Origin: Gnetum montanum
Taxonomy: Eukaryota; Streptophyta; Gnetopsida; Gnetales; Gnetaceae
Direction: 5' to 3'
Assembly (NCBI GenBank): GCA_015680685.1
Contig: MNCI01030886.1
Coordinates: forward strand, 78,105 to 142,104
Length of the DNA stretch: 64,000 nt
The notes beneath the pieces are model-generated. The model worked only from the letters and a program-made list of their open reading frames with translations, ran no database searches and was not told the origin of the DNA. This document shows positions 47,330 to 58,400 of this stretch, in pieces (position 1 is the stretch's first letter; the number at the start of each line of letters is the position of its first letter). The position numbers and the translations under genes were made by a program.

Positions 47330-47395
47330 CCTAGGACTATGCTCACCACCAAATGCCCAGTGGAGAGCGTAGTTGGATGAGAGTGTAGTCAACCA
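47330..47395. promoter_or_regulatory. LTR-type boxes directly upstream of the antisense ATG
   Basis: GGACTATGCTCACC, GGAGAGCGTAGTTGG and GAGAGTGTAGTCAACC within 66 bp, ending 6 bp before the candidate start at 47324. Probable promoter elements of the antisense gene shared with the LTR. Confidence 0.45.
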
Positions 47396-47639
47396 TATTT
47401 AGCCCAAAACAATTATTTTGCTACCCTGCAAACATCCAAGTAAATTCCATTCCTGGAGCATGACCAGCCCTCCCCAGAATGGCATGTTTGACACATCTGT
47501 GGCTTGTCATGGCCTAAAACTAGCCCAAACATGTTCACTTTCCATAGCAACTTGGATGCATGCTTAAAAAAATTTCATTGAATTACTTTTTCTGTTTCAT
47601 GCATATTAACTTTGTTAAAACATGTGCCACTTGACATTT
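47396..47639. other. Noncoding segment before RT, element X
   Basis: One more TGGCCTAAAACTAGCCC unit at about 47507-47527 and a possible 3' splice site (TTATTTTGCAAG) ending near 47661. Confidence 0.4.
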
Positions 47640-48975
47640 TTCTAGTTTATTTTGCAAGAAGATGACATGGTTATGCATGAGCAGATCTTCTCACCTTTGG
47701 TCCTCATGGGGCCTTAAAGTGATATTAAGCAATGCACTGACCCTCATTGCCTAGACCTCAAACCTACAGCCTACAAAAAATACATAACATCCATAGAAGC
47801 ACCACTAGACTGGCCTAACAATCTAGTTAAGGCTCTTGACCTAGAGGCTAGGGATGTCATAGAGGATCCTATTGTCAAGATCCATATGGTATCGCATAAT
47901 GGCAAAGCAAGAACACTAAAACTAAGCTCCTTTCTATAACACTAGCATGCTCAAGACATCACTAAAGTAATTAACAATAACATCAAAGTGTTTGCATCAT
48001 CATATGAGGACATGCTGGGCCTAGACCCCTAGCTAGTCCAACATAACATCATCCTTGATCCCTACATCAAACCAGTTAAGTAAAAAGTGCACAAGGTTTA
48101 ACCTAAGGTGGCATTGGCAGTTTGTGATGAGATCACCAAGCTTTACAAAGCTGGTTTCATCTAAGCTATTGATTATGTAGACTAGGTCTCTAACATTGTG
48201 GTTATGCCCAAGAAAAATGGACATATACACATTTTCATAGACTTCCGAGACCTAAACAAAGAAACCATCAAAGATGACTTCCCATTGTCTAGTATCGATC
48301 AATTAATCGATACCACCACTAGACACGCCTTGTTGTCCTTCATGGATGGGTTCTTAGGCTACAACCAAATTAGGATCATCCCTGAGCACTAGCTTAGTAC
48401 AACTTACATGACCCCCTAGGGTACATTTTGCTACACAATGATTCCTTTTAGACTAAAGAACGTAGGCGCAACATACCAACAAGCAATGACTTACATCTTT
48501 AGCAACTACATACTAAGTTTGCTCAATGACTATGTAGATGATATGGTATTTAAGTCCAAAGTTTTCCACAACCATGCAAATGACTTAGAATTAGTGCTTA
48601 AATGTTACCTAAAACACAAGCTTAGGCTAAAACCCAAGAAGTATGTTTTTGACATTAGAAGGAGTAGGATGCTCAGCTTTGTAGTATCTGAAGTACGTAT
48701 ATGTGTTGATCCCAACAATATTAAGGCCATAACCAAATTAGCATCATCGGCTAACCTTAAGGAGCTACAAGGGTTGTAAAGTATAACATAATTCATACAT
48801 AGGTTTATCATCTAGTTAACCAACAAGCTACAACTAATGGAACATTTGCTCAAGAAAGGAGCCCACTTCAAGTGGACAACTCAGTGCCAACAAGCATTTG
48901 ACAACATTAAGCTAGGGCTAGCACAACTACCTAAAACACCATCAATTTTGGACCCTCATAACTCAACATTAGAAT
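47640..48975 (+). pseudogene. Reverse transcriptase of element X, truncated
   Basis: Tat-type gypsy RT in one frame: NNIKVFASSYEDMLGLDP, PKVALAVCDEITKLYKAGFI, VVMPKKNGHIHIFIDFRDLN, DDFPLSSIDQLID, LLSFMDGFLGYNQIRI, GTFCYTMIPFRLKNVGATY, active site YVDD at 48531-48542, then LLKKGAHFKWTTQCQQAF and the start of the thumb/connection. About 13 stops, all TAG or TAA, no frameshift. It ends at 48975 where LTR B begins; RNase H and integrase are gone. Separated from protease by about 6.2 kb holding the antisense gene. Confidence 0.9.
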
Positions 48976-50851
48976 TGTTCAGGCATTGAGACCTAAGAAA
49001 AATTTCTCCAAGTGTAGCGTCATGCCAAGCTGCGTAGACAACATGGCACCCTAGAAATCCTAACATCTACAAAGCTTTTTCTTAGCTTGTCTACTACACT
49101 CTTCAACACAGCCAGTGTAGCATCCATTTTCAAGGCTAGTTTGCACAAAAGGGACACTATGGGTGGAGTAAACAATTTGGCAAAGTTTCAATCTTCTGGG
49201 TCATCAAGTTTTCTATGCTCTCTAGCTTGCCTAGCTTGACACATGTCCTGGTTGCCAATCCACCCCAATGCCAGGCTAGGAGTTGTCTAAAGTGTTCAAG
49301 ATGGACAAAACAGTTCAACAAATTTTCTATGTTTGGACCTGTTATGCTCCGCTACATTGCACAACGTAGATAGCATAGTAGGCCAAGTGGGGCAAAAATT
49401 TTCCTAAGTGTTGAACTGGACATAGAAGATGCATTTGGAAAATCTTTGACCTCCAAGGCTACTTGTCCTACTTCGTCCTCAAAGCACAATCAAGTTCCCA
49501 TGGCAAAGTATGGCGAGTTGGGTTAAAATTTATTCAAAATGAGGTGTTACGCTATGCTACATTGTGCAGCGTAGCACAGTGTAGCAAAAGTGCTAGTGCC
49601 GAAAGTTTCCCAAAATGAAACCAAGAGATATCAAGCTCTCTCAACATGAAAGATGTACTTGCTAGTTGCTGAAGTGGCTTGCCTTGCTGAATCTCAAAGT
49701 GATGTCTTTAGTTTTTTTGATAGAATTCATGGAAAATAAGTGCTACACTCTACTATACTATGCAGTGTAGATAGCGTAGCAGGCCAAAACTGCAAAATTT
49801 TCTAAGTGTTCACGCCATGCTTCATTACGCTAGGTAGCATAGACAGCATAGCAACTGTAAAACTTCTCTGAATGCCTTCCAAAAGTGCCTAGAGCTTGTC
49901 ATCAACCTTCATTCCTACTCCAACATCTCTTCAGTGGCCAAAGTGAGTAATATGTTTTGTTTTGGCACCCTTTGTTGGTCCCTGAAATTGTCCCTACACT
50001 CAAACGAGGAGGGAAGATATAGTCTTGGAGCATAGGCTCCAATTTGCATTTGTTCTACGAATTCTATAAAAATAGGATAGTCTTTCAAGTCTTCGCACAT
50101 GCAGTTTGGGAAATATGGTTACAGTTTGGCAAATTTTCAATCCCTGTTCTTATCCCACCAAGCTTAACACCATAGCTTAGCACATCAATGTAACACATCC
50201 ATGTTCATGCTATGTGGGGGCTAGGACACGTGGTGTCCAAACCACAGCTCCCCACCAACCCTAGCTCTATAAATACCTCAGTAATCGATAGTCTAGGGGT
50301 TGGATTTTTTAGTCAGCTTTGGTAGAAGATTAGTAAGCAAAAAGTGGATGAGTGGCAAATCTTAGCATTAGAGTCTTCCAAATCTTTATTCCACTACCGC
50401 ACCTGAATGTGACACCTACATGTGCACAGTGTAGCAACTCTCAGTCTAACATGTCTATTAACACCATGTTTGCAGCACTCTAGAGGGTGTGATCATATTT
50501 CCTTGCTACCTAGCCATTTCTATCTATGTTGCACATCAATTATACACATCATTCACTCACACTCTTATTTTATTTTGCTACAGCACATACTTTAAATCAT
50601 TAGCATACCTATTTATTTCTACTACTATAATGCATGCATGTTAATACTCTCCCATTGTTATGCATATTGTGTTCCCACTTATTCCAAACTCCTATACGTG
50701 ATGCTTTAAAATCATAATCTACAAACAGATATTGGACACCAGATTGTTCAGGGTGCCCCATTTCTATCTTCCCTAGCATCGCCCTCCTACAAACTTGGGG
50801 TTAGGTTGTGTGCCTAACAACCTCTCGATGTTCTAGCCACCAACATTTTTA
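48976..50851 (+). mobile_element. LTR B
   Basis: Aligns with LTR C (51468-53679) from GACAACATGGCACCCTAGAA (about 49037) to GACGCTATAGTTTTTGG. TATA at 50268-50276. Boxes of GCTACGCTAT/ATAGCGTAGC type at 49330-49390, 49545-49590, 49740-49790 and 49825-49860. The exact first bases are uncertain (TGTTCAGG at 48976 proposed). Confidence 0.75.
50268..50276 (+). promoter_or_regulatory. TATA box, LTR B
   Basis: TATAAATAC in CCCTAGCTCTATAAATACC. Confidence 0.75.
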
Positions 50852-50865
50852 GACGCTATAGTTTT

Positions 50866-50884
50866 TGGTGCTAGAAGGAGGGCC
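50866..50884 (+). other. Primer-binding-site-like motif after LTR B
   Basis: TGGTGCTAGAAGGAGGGCC, conserved after all three LTRs. Begins TGG as expected for a tRNA CCA end. It resembles the complement of a plant tRNA-Leu 3' end (TGGTGTCAGAAGTGGG) at about 12 of 16 positions, so the primer identity is tentative. Confidence 0.5.
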
Positions 50885-51467
50885 TAAACCTCCGTGTCCC
50901 TTCTATGTGTCACGACTAGTCATGCGTGCTTTCTGTACCTAATTGCTAGCATAAATGTAACACCCTTGTGGAATTGCTATGATAGTAACTGGATCATAGC
51001 CTAGTGTAGGGGTTGCTTACGTTTTGGTTGGTACAATCGGGTCCTAATTGACAATTCCCCTGAAACCCTGTAGGACAAAAAGCCAAAAATGGTGTATTGC
51101 ATTAAGCTCTCTATGTTCTGTGTAGTGTGACATGTGTAGTGTAACAAGTGTAGTGTAACAACTCTATCAATGTGACAGTCCTGCCTAGCATAGCAAGCAT
51201 AGCAGTGTAAACCACTACTTTTCCAACATTTCCAGACTTTGCCATTTCTGGCCCATTTTCTATGTAGCTTACCTATTTTTTTGCTTCTTACATCCTTTTT
51301 GATACAGTAAATATAACCCACCTAGCACCTTAGTCACCACCTTGAGCTTGAGGATAGCTCATCCCTTACAACATGCGACAAATCCTAAGCAACCACCTAG
51401 CTTAGTGCAAATACCATGGCAGTCTCTTCGACTGCAACATCAATCGCCCGAACGCATAAATCGTGAT
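50885..51467 (+). other. Leader segment between LTR B and LTR C
   Basis: Matches the leader after LTR C (53713-54157) in order, including GTGTAGTGTAAC-type boxes (51115-51215) and the CCTAGC(T/C)(T/C)AGTG end. It then meets LTR C directly, without gag. Confidence 0.65.
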
Positions 51468-52384
51468 TGAAACACCATAAATTTTGAGACTCTCATGATT
51501 CAGTAGTCCTAGAATTTGGGCAAGGATCCTTGCAAGCATGGTGGCATAATGGACTGTGCAAACAACATGGCACCCTAGAAGTCCTAATTCCTACAGAGTT
51601 ACTTCCGGACCTGCTTGATACCCTCTGTGGCACAGTCAACATAGCACCCAGCCACAAAGCTAGTTTGCATGAAAGAGGCACTGGGGGTAGAACATACAGT
51701 CTGACAAATTTTCTATTGCTTGGGCTGACAGGCTTGCTACACCCTCTAGCTTTCCCAGCTTGACACTTGACTCGATTGATGGTCTACCTAGGGACCATGC
51801 TAGGAGTTGCCAAAAGTATTTTGGATGACTGAAATAGTTTGGTAAGTTTTCTAACTGCAGGAACCTGCTATGCTATACAATGTAGCAGGCCTTGAGGAGA
51901 TTGAGTAAGCACCAAAGATGAGAATTAACAATGACTCAGCCCTCTAGGGCATCTACCCCACATCATCCTTAAAGCATGAGTAGCATGACGAGCAAAATGT
52001 GGCAAAATGTAGTGAAGATTTACCATGATGATACTCCTACTTAGATTGCTCTGACAGAGTAAGCATATTTTCCTATTCCTCAACCATCAAGCAAGCTTGT
52101 TTTGCCATTATTCCAAGACATGATCATCATCCTATGACAAAATGTTTGCAAAGTGAGTCAGAATCCAAGTAACATAGGGTGCTACATTTTGCTATGCTAT
52201 GCAGCGTAGCATAGCGTAACAGGGACAGAATGCAGGAAGGGCCTCTACCAAGTAGTTCCAGTAAGAGAATTTCACTTGGCCATACTCCAGCCTCTAAAAC
52301 TACCTATCCCACTTTTCCCTCTAGCCCCAAGCAAAGTTTCTTGACAAAACATTGTAGATCATATCAAAATTCATGTCACACTGG

Positions 52385-52440
52385 TTACTACGCTATGCTA
52401 CACTGCATAGCGTAGCATAGCGTAGCACAGCGTAGCAGGG
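52385..52440. repeat. Densest palindromic GCTACGCTAT/ATAGCGTAGC cluster
   Basis: CTACGCTATGCTAC followed by GCATAGCGTAGCATAGCGTA and GCACAGCGTAGCAGGG; arms complementary over more than 12 bp. Unusually CpG-rich for this window. Confidence 0.85.
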
Positions 52441-53068
52441 ACACAAAGCCTAAAAGTGTCCCAAGGATGAACTTCACAGGTCTCAGGACTTTTCAGCATG
52501 AAAGATAAGGTTGCAGTTGCTTGCCTAGCTAGGCCTCAGATAGGTATTTTTGGCTTTCAGGCAAGATTTCTTTCAAGACTGGTAGCTACGCTACGTAGCG
52601 TAGCGCAGCGTAGTGTGCAAGTGTTTATGCCACACCGATATGCTAGATAGTGTAAATAGCGTAACACTCATGTGAAAGAATTAGGACATCTTCAATTAGC
52701 TCTAGAGCTTGTTGGCAAGGGTCACTCCTGCCCCAACATTTCTTTAATGGACAAAATTAGCAAGTTTGCTCTATTTTTCACCACCCTTACTATCCCCCAA
52801 AGTTGTCCCTATGCTTGACCCTACTCACAAGAGTAGGGAAGATGTAGTCTTGGAGCACAGGCTCCACTTTGCCTCCATTGTTAGCATTTTTCTTTTGTAA
52901 CAAACATGGCAGTTCACTAGATCCTAGCACATGTAGTTTGAGTGGTATGGTCACAGCGTAGCAGGTTTCACATCTAGCATTACACAGTAGCATGGCACAC
53001 TTACATTTGCACTCTGTGGGACCCAGGACACATGGCATCCAAACCACATTTTTCTCCTACTCCTAGCT

Positions 53069-53077
53069 CTATAAATA
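53069..53077 (+). promoter_or_regulatory. TATA box, LTR C
   Basis: TATAAATAC in CCTAGCTCTATAAATACC. Confidence 0.75.
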
Positions 53078-53693
53078 CCTCGGCAAACAATGTTCAAAGG
53101 GGTTGGCTTTTGGAATCATCATTCCTATGGTTGTTCTTTTTTGAGCATGGTGGGCTTTTGGCATTATTAGCTTTTGTAATACTTCTCTGGCAGTTGGCTT
53201 CTTGGTTGGCATTTTGGCATTTTGGCTCTCTGGTGATTAGCTGTGGCAAGGAGACTAGCAAGAAGAAGGTTCCTATTAGTAAGCTGTTGACAGTAGTTCA
53301 AGGAGCTGTGACCATACGGCTTCATTGTGAGCTGTGCCTATCCACATTGCGCATCAGTTGTACACCTTCAGCTACATAAAGATCAGATCCCCTAATATTG
53401 GGGTGATGCACCTTCTCACTCAAGCCTATTTCATTTTGTTTTGCTATCATCGTATTTTGCATTATTCTCCATCAGTTTATGTTTGTAGCTCATTACTTAA
53501 CTTGCACATAGCATATTTAAAATAAACATTTACGGAAGGTTATTGTACACCGAATAATTCCCTATCTGATTGACCATACCATTCAAGGCATCCCACTTCC
53601 ATTTACTCCAGCACGACCATCGCGCAAATTTGGCTATATACCTGGTGACCTCTCGGTGTGCCAGCCAGTGATGTTTTCAGTCGCTATAGTTTT

Positions 53694-53712
53694 TGGTGCT
53701 AGGAGGACCCTT
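53694..53712 (+). other. Primer-binding-site-like motif, element Y
   Basis: TGGTGCTAGGAGGACCCTT, 14 bp after LTR C; compare 50866. Confidence 0.5.
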
Positions 53713-54157
53713 TGTGCCCTTTCTGCATATCATGAGTAATCCTGCACGCTATCTATACCCCGTCACCTACTAGTGTAGACATGACACCCTTGTGGTTTTC
53801 TACACACCGTGTGGTGCAAACCACTCACAACGATGGTTCCTTTGGAATCTAGTAGGATGAAAGCCTCCAACTGCTTACCGTACTATGTCTACTTGGTTGA
53901 CTACGCTATGCTGCATGCATCTCGTGTGACGTAGTAAATCTCTCAACATAATAGTCCTACTTAGCGTAGCAGGCGTAACAGTAAAGGAAGTCAACTTCCA
54001 ACACTCCCAAGCATACCTAGTTTCAATTCCTCTCTCTTTTACAATTTTCATTTTATAACAGAAACTGATTCCTGCAACCACTGTTATTCCCACCTTGAAC
54101 CTAAAGATTCCCTACTCTATTCAAAACATGACCAGTCTCAAGTGACTGCCTAGCCCA
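53713..54157 (+). other. Leader of element Y
   Basis: Untranslated; contains CTACGCTATGCTGCATG-type boxes at 53892-53975. Confidence 0.55.
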
Positions 54158-57100
54158 GTGTTGGCACCACTTCAGTCCCTTAGGCTACAACACTTGTCAC
54201 ATGAGCACTTGGTGCAAGATGCAAAGCGATACGACTTCCTTTGTACAAAATTCCAAGTGAATCTACCCTTAGACCATCAAGAACTTGAGGATAAACATAA
54301 CTTCGAGTTCCTCCACCAGAACGGGAGGGAGTTCATCCCTGCTCTTGACATCACCATCTCGCTGACTAAAGCGTATCAATGGGTGTTAAACTAGTTGATG
54401 CGAGTGAGTAGGTCTAGGGAACATGACACAGTGTCGCATTACGATGAAGCATTTCAGGATAGGCAAGAAGACTTGGACTCCCACTACGATGGTGGTGGTC
54501 ATACCTATGCCACAGCTATCCCTTCTACCATTGTCTTTTGATCAAACCTGCTCTTCTCTTCTACCCCTTTCATGGTCGCTACAACCCTACCACAACCCAC
54601 ACCTTTGTCAGCCATGGGCAGCCATCCCGTAACTTCAACGTACTAGCAAGTGGACCCTTTAACCTCTTTCTCAGTTACCCTACCTTCTCAATCTATTTTT
54701 GCATTGTATCCAACATCAGTCACGACTACGCTACCATATGTGCACACTCTGCCCATGCCACAATCGCACGTCAGTTTTGCTCCTAGTCCCTTGTCTACAC
54801 CTGTCCCACCACCAGTAGCGAACCTAGTCTCAATCGTGTGGTGGTCACCAGCTACTTCTCTCCCTACTATGCAACCCTCTCTAATGTTGCAATAAATACA
54901 ACACCAAACATACCAAGTCCCACAAGTGGTGCAACTAAACATAGGGTTGCGGGCTGCCCCACCAACTGGGTAAGTAGCCAACCCCACAACACCACCAATG
55001 ACCCTCACCCCAATAGCACCACCCACTAGGTGGTGGACCACCTAGGCAGCACCACTTGCTGGAGTACCTCCAATGCTTCCTTCCATGGGATAGGCCACCA
55101 CCCCAATAGCCCCATCATCCATGATGGTTGCTCAAGCAGCTCTGTAACCATCTGCAATGTCCCCGAGTCTGGATCAAACTTTTCAACTCATCCAAACTGT
55201 CATAGAGGAAATCAAATAGCTTAAAGTTGTCGGTTCTGACACCATGTAGGTCATGGACTTTTACCATGATGACCCTATCAACTTGGCAGTGCCTATGCTC
55301 ACATTGCCCCCTAGGGTGCCACTTTGCCAATTTACAAAATACAATGAGGAGAGCGATCCCAATGCACATTTGATGATCTTTAGGTCCGAATCTCTACTAC
55401 TGCAACCATGGCCTCACATTATCATCCACGTCTTTGCCATGCCTCTAATAGGAAAAGCTTTGGATTAGTACCACGTGCTTCCACATGCCTCCATCTACAC
55501 CTTGGAAGAGCTGCTAAGCCAGTTCGTGACCCACTTCAAGTACAACTTGAAACCGGAGGTCATGCTAGACTAGCTTATGAGTGTCAAGCAAGACATGCTA
55601 GAATTCGTGCAGAGGTTCATACAACGGTGGAGCGCAACCTTGAACAAGATATGCGAGCCCATCATTGAGGCTTACTTGTTGGCCATCTTCAAGGATGCAG
55701 TAAACGACTTCATTAAGTCTAAGCCCTATTACCTAGCCCCACGCTCCCTCAACCAAGCATTTGCATAGACTAAGAGCATCCAGGATGCGGTTGAAGCTAG
55801 TAGGAACCGCACCTATGTCACCTATAAAAATTCATACATCAAGAAAGATAAAGAAAAGGACAAGGCCACAACAACAACAGTGGCTACTGTGGCCAAGAAA
55901 AGCAAGCCTAACAATAGTAACAACAAAAAGGCAGCCACAACACCCAATGCCACACCTGGCCCAAGCAACATAGTACATTCCTCAACATCAACACCTATGA
56001 TGCCAACTCAGCCGTGGCCCAACTTTGAGCACAAGGATCACTCCAAGTATACCCCCTTACCCATTAAGCCTTTAGAACTCCTGAAGCAATTGTTGGGAGC
56101 TAGGTGTATACAACATAAATAGATGTCGGAGGAGGCAATCAAACACCATCAAAGGTACTGCGAAGTTCTATGGAACCCCTCCTTGGCTATGCCTAATGAA
56201 CCTCTAGTCCCAAATAATTTCATGTTGGAATGTTTCTATGACTATCACCAACTATGTGATCACGATACGGACTATTGTTTAGCGTTGAAAGATAATATTC
56301 AACACATGATCGATTAGGGCAAGCTGGTCCTGGACGAAAGTAGTCTCGTTCGCCCCGAAAACCAGTCAATGCATGTTTATAACGACCTCCTAAATGCTAA
56401 CAATGTGAGGTACACCATCAACGTCATTGGCATTGACAGTAATCTAGAACCACCACAACAACCATTTGTGGTGCATGTGCCTCCTCGTAACACAGAAACA
56501 CCAACAACAACAAAAATAACATCACAGCAACTGTTTGTCCTTAAAGTTCCTCCTCAGACATCCCCTACACTCTTTGTGCTCAAAGTTGCACCATCGCCCA
56601 TGCCAACACAATAGGCACCATTTTTCATTAAGGTGCCAAAACATCCAAGCTTCCCTACCCAAAGCCAAGCAACAAAAACTGCACCACAGCCTCCTCGTTC
56701 AAAAAAACATGAAGAGCACCTAGTAGACAAGTAGGCTAGGGAACACACTGCGTTAGGTCCCCCCAAGCCTGCCCCCTTGTCCTTAATGCCCATGGCCCCT
56801 TCATCATCAAAAATTGGTAACACTACACAGATGCAATCGTTACCTTCCCACCCAAGAAAGCCCACTACTCGACTAGAAACCACTCCCCCTTGGGAGATTC
56901 GTCTTCTAGGATGAATAGAGGAGGAAATGGGTAACAAACAACAAGATGGCTGGCAGGACCTTCTCAATACCCTTACATAGGTTAAACAGGCTCTGAAGCA
57001 GAAAAACACAACTTTAAGCCTATATGACCCGATAATAACTTCCACAGCGCATTGTGAGGCCATGGTTCGCATGTTAACATCCATCCTGGTTGACGAAAAC

Positions 57101-57920
57101 ATGCCAGCCGAAGAGAAAGAAATCCACACTATCATGCTTCCCTCTATGGCTGAAGAACCATAACCAGCACACTTGACATTTCATGATAAGTCCATTAAGG
57201 ACAACCCTGAAAAGGGTCAGTTGACAATGGCACCCATGTTCATAACAATTCGGGTCAACCAGTACAAGATCCGAAGGGTACATGTTGATGACGGGGCTGC
57301 TACCAATGTCATTCCATTTTCCATAGTGGACAAATTAGGCTTGGTTGATCAAATCAAGCCCACNAGGGGCTGCTACCAATGTCATTCCATTTTCCATAGT
57401 GGACAAATTAGGCTTGGTTGATCAAATCAAGCCCACGACAACTTCCTGCCTAAAATCGTTCAACGGGGCATGTGTAGTGGTAAAGGAAACTGTCCACATT
57501 AACTTTGTGGTAGGGGACCAGTTCCCCACAAGTGTGGTGTTCATTGTGATGGAAGAGATGCCCAGGTTCAACCTAATCTTGGGGAGGTCATGGTTAGCAC
57601 AATTAAGATCTTTCTCTTCACCAATACATCAAGAGATCCACCTACCCTACGCAGGAAGGGAAGTGATGATCTACTGTGATGAAGCGGCTACCCAAGCAAT
57701 AAACAACGTTGACATGGAGTAGGGTTCATAGATAGTAATCTCTGAGAATGAAGTGTTTGTTCATACTGAAACCCCTAGTGTGACTGATGAGCCAGGCAAA
57801 AATACCAACTCATGTAAAGAAACCACATGGGCTGAGTTTCCTTTTCAAACAATAGACAATGACATAAAAGAATATCACAACAAAGTCTCTCGACCATACG
57901 CTACACCTAGCCCATGATGG
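54158..57920 (+). pseudogene. gag-protease polyprotein of element Y
   Basis: Continuous frame from the first ATG at 54158 to the N join at 57364, with about 20 stops (roughly two thirds TAG) and no frameshift. N-terminal domain (LPLDHQELEDKHNFEFLHQN), long Pro/Thr/Ser-rich linker, capsid (CQFTKYNEESDPNAHLMIF, LEELLSQFVTHFKYNLKPE, VQRFIQRWSATLNKI), basic Thr/Asn-rich stretch, Tat-type motif CFYDYHQLCDHDTDYCLAL (about 56229-56285), Pro/Val-rich part, then protease: VHVDDGAATNVIPFSIVDKL, NLILGRSWLAQL. The active site reads DDGA. A 71-bp duplication at 57293-57436 around the N repeats the active site and is probably artificial. Confidence 0.88.
57293..57436. repeat. 71-bp direct duplication around a single N
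   Basis: 57293-57363 equals 57366-57436, separated by an N and one A. Same pattern as at 5393-5518; likely unmerged contig ends. Confidence 0.9.
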
Positions 57921-57974
57921 GTTAGAAAACAATTGTGTAATTAGAGATTACCCCTAATTCAATTCCATAAAGGC

Positions 57975-58210
57975 TTGGCTTTAATCTTTTTTATCCCCTT
58001 CCATCTTAATTTTAGCACCACGTTGACTATTTGCATTATGTTCATTTTTAGCAACACGTTCACTATTTGCATTATGCCCATTTTTGACATTACGATTGCT
58101 GTTTACACTATTTTAATTATTTGCATCATGACTACTGTTCGCATTCACATCATGTCTACTATTTACATTATGTCCATCATTTACATCATGACTGTTACTT
58201 GCATTAATTA
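57975..58210. repeat. Degenerate tandem repeat, TTTGCATTATG/ACATCATGAC type
   Basis: About ten units of 18-27 bp between the end of protease and the minisatellite. The open frame across it is low-complexity (ICIM, IYIM) and not a gene. Confidence 0.75.
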
Positions 58211-58214
58211 AATT

Positions 58215-58400
58215 ACTGCAATGGCCTACAACAACCTAAAACTAGCACGACCCAAAATGGCCTTAAACTATTGCAATAGCCTAGAATGGCCTTAAACTAC
58301 CATTGCAGCCCACTAAGACCTAAAACTAGCAACATTAGTACCCTAAAACAAAAAAAAAAAAAATCATCATTAAGCAACGGCTAGAAATGGCCTAAAACTA
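58215..58400. repeat. GGCCTTAAACTA minisatellite, element Y
   Basis: Units such as AATGGCCTTAAACTA and AATGGCCTAAAACTA, about seven, ending in an A run. Counterpart of 41762-42060. Confidence 0.8.

Larger units (their letters stand above)
35720..50851 (+). mobile_element. Tat/Ogre-like LTR element X with an antisense gene
   Basis: LTR A (35720-37276), primer-site-like motif (37292), leader, gag (about 38795-40540) and protease (40829-41400), a minisatellite, an antisense gene (47324-42207), RT (47640-48975) and LTR B (48976-50851). RT box YVDD, the gag-linker zinc motif and protease style point to the Tat lineage. RNase H and integrase are missing: RT coding runs straight into LTR B without a polypurine tract, so the 3' end is a deletion or recombination product. 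LTR B is followed by its own primer site and leader, see 50866. Confidence 0.7.
51468..53679 (+). mobile_element. LTR C (5' LTR of element Y)
   Basis: TGAAACACCA...GATGTTTTCA, about 2.2 kb, TATA at 53069-53077. U3 has clusters of alternating GCTACGCTATGC and GCATAGCGTAGC at 52185-52225, 52385-52440, 52585-52620 and 52650-52665. Confidence 0.75.

Noticed and set aside
51110-52665. CRISPR-like or satellite repeat
   Set aside because: Units are degenerate, inverted and irregularly spaced, with no constant spacer length; part of LTR and leader in a plant genome.
54688-55041. 117-codon minus-strand frame, and 56554-57135 minus (193 codons)
   Set aside because: Shadows of the Pro/Thr-rich and protease-proximal parts of Y gag; no conservation in X.
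57975-58211. 78-codon frame after Y protease
   Set aside because: Reads through a degenerate tandem repeat; low complexity.
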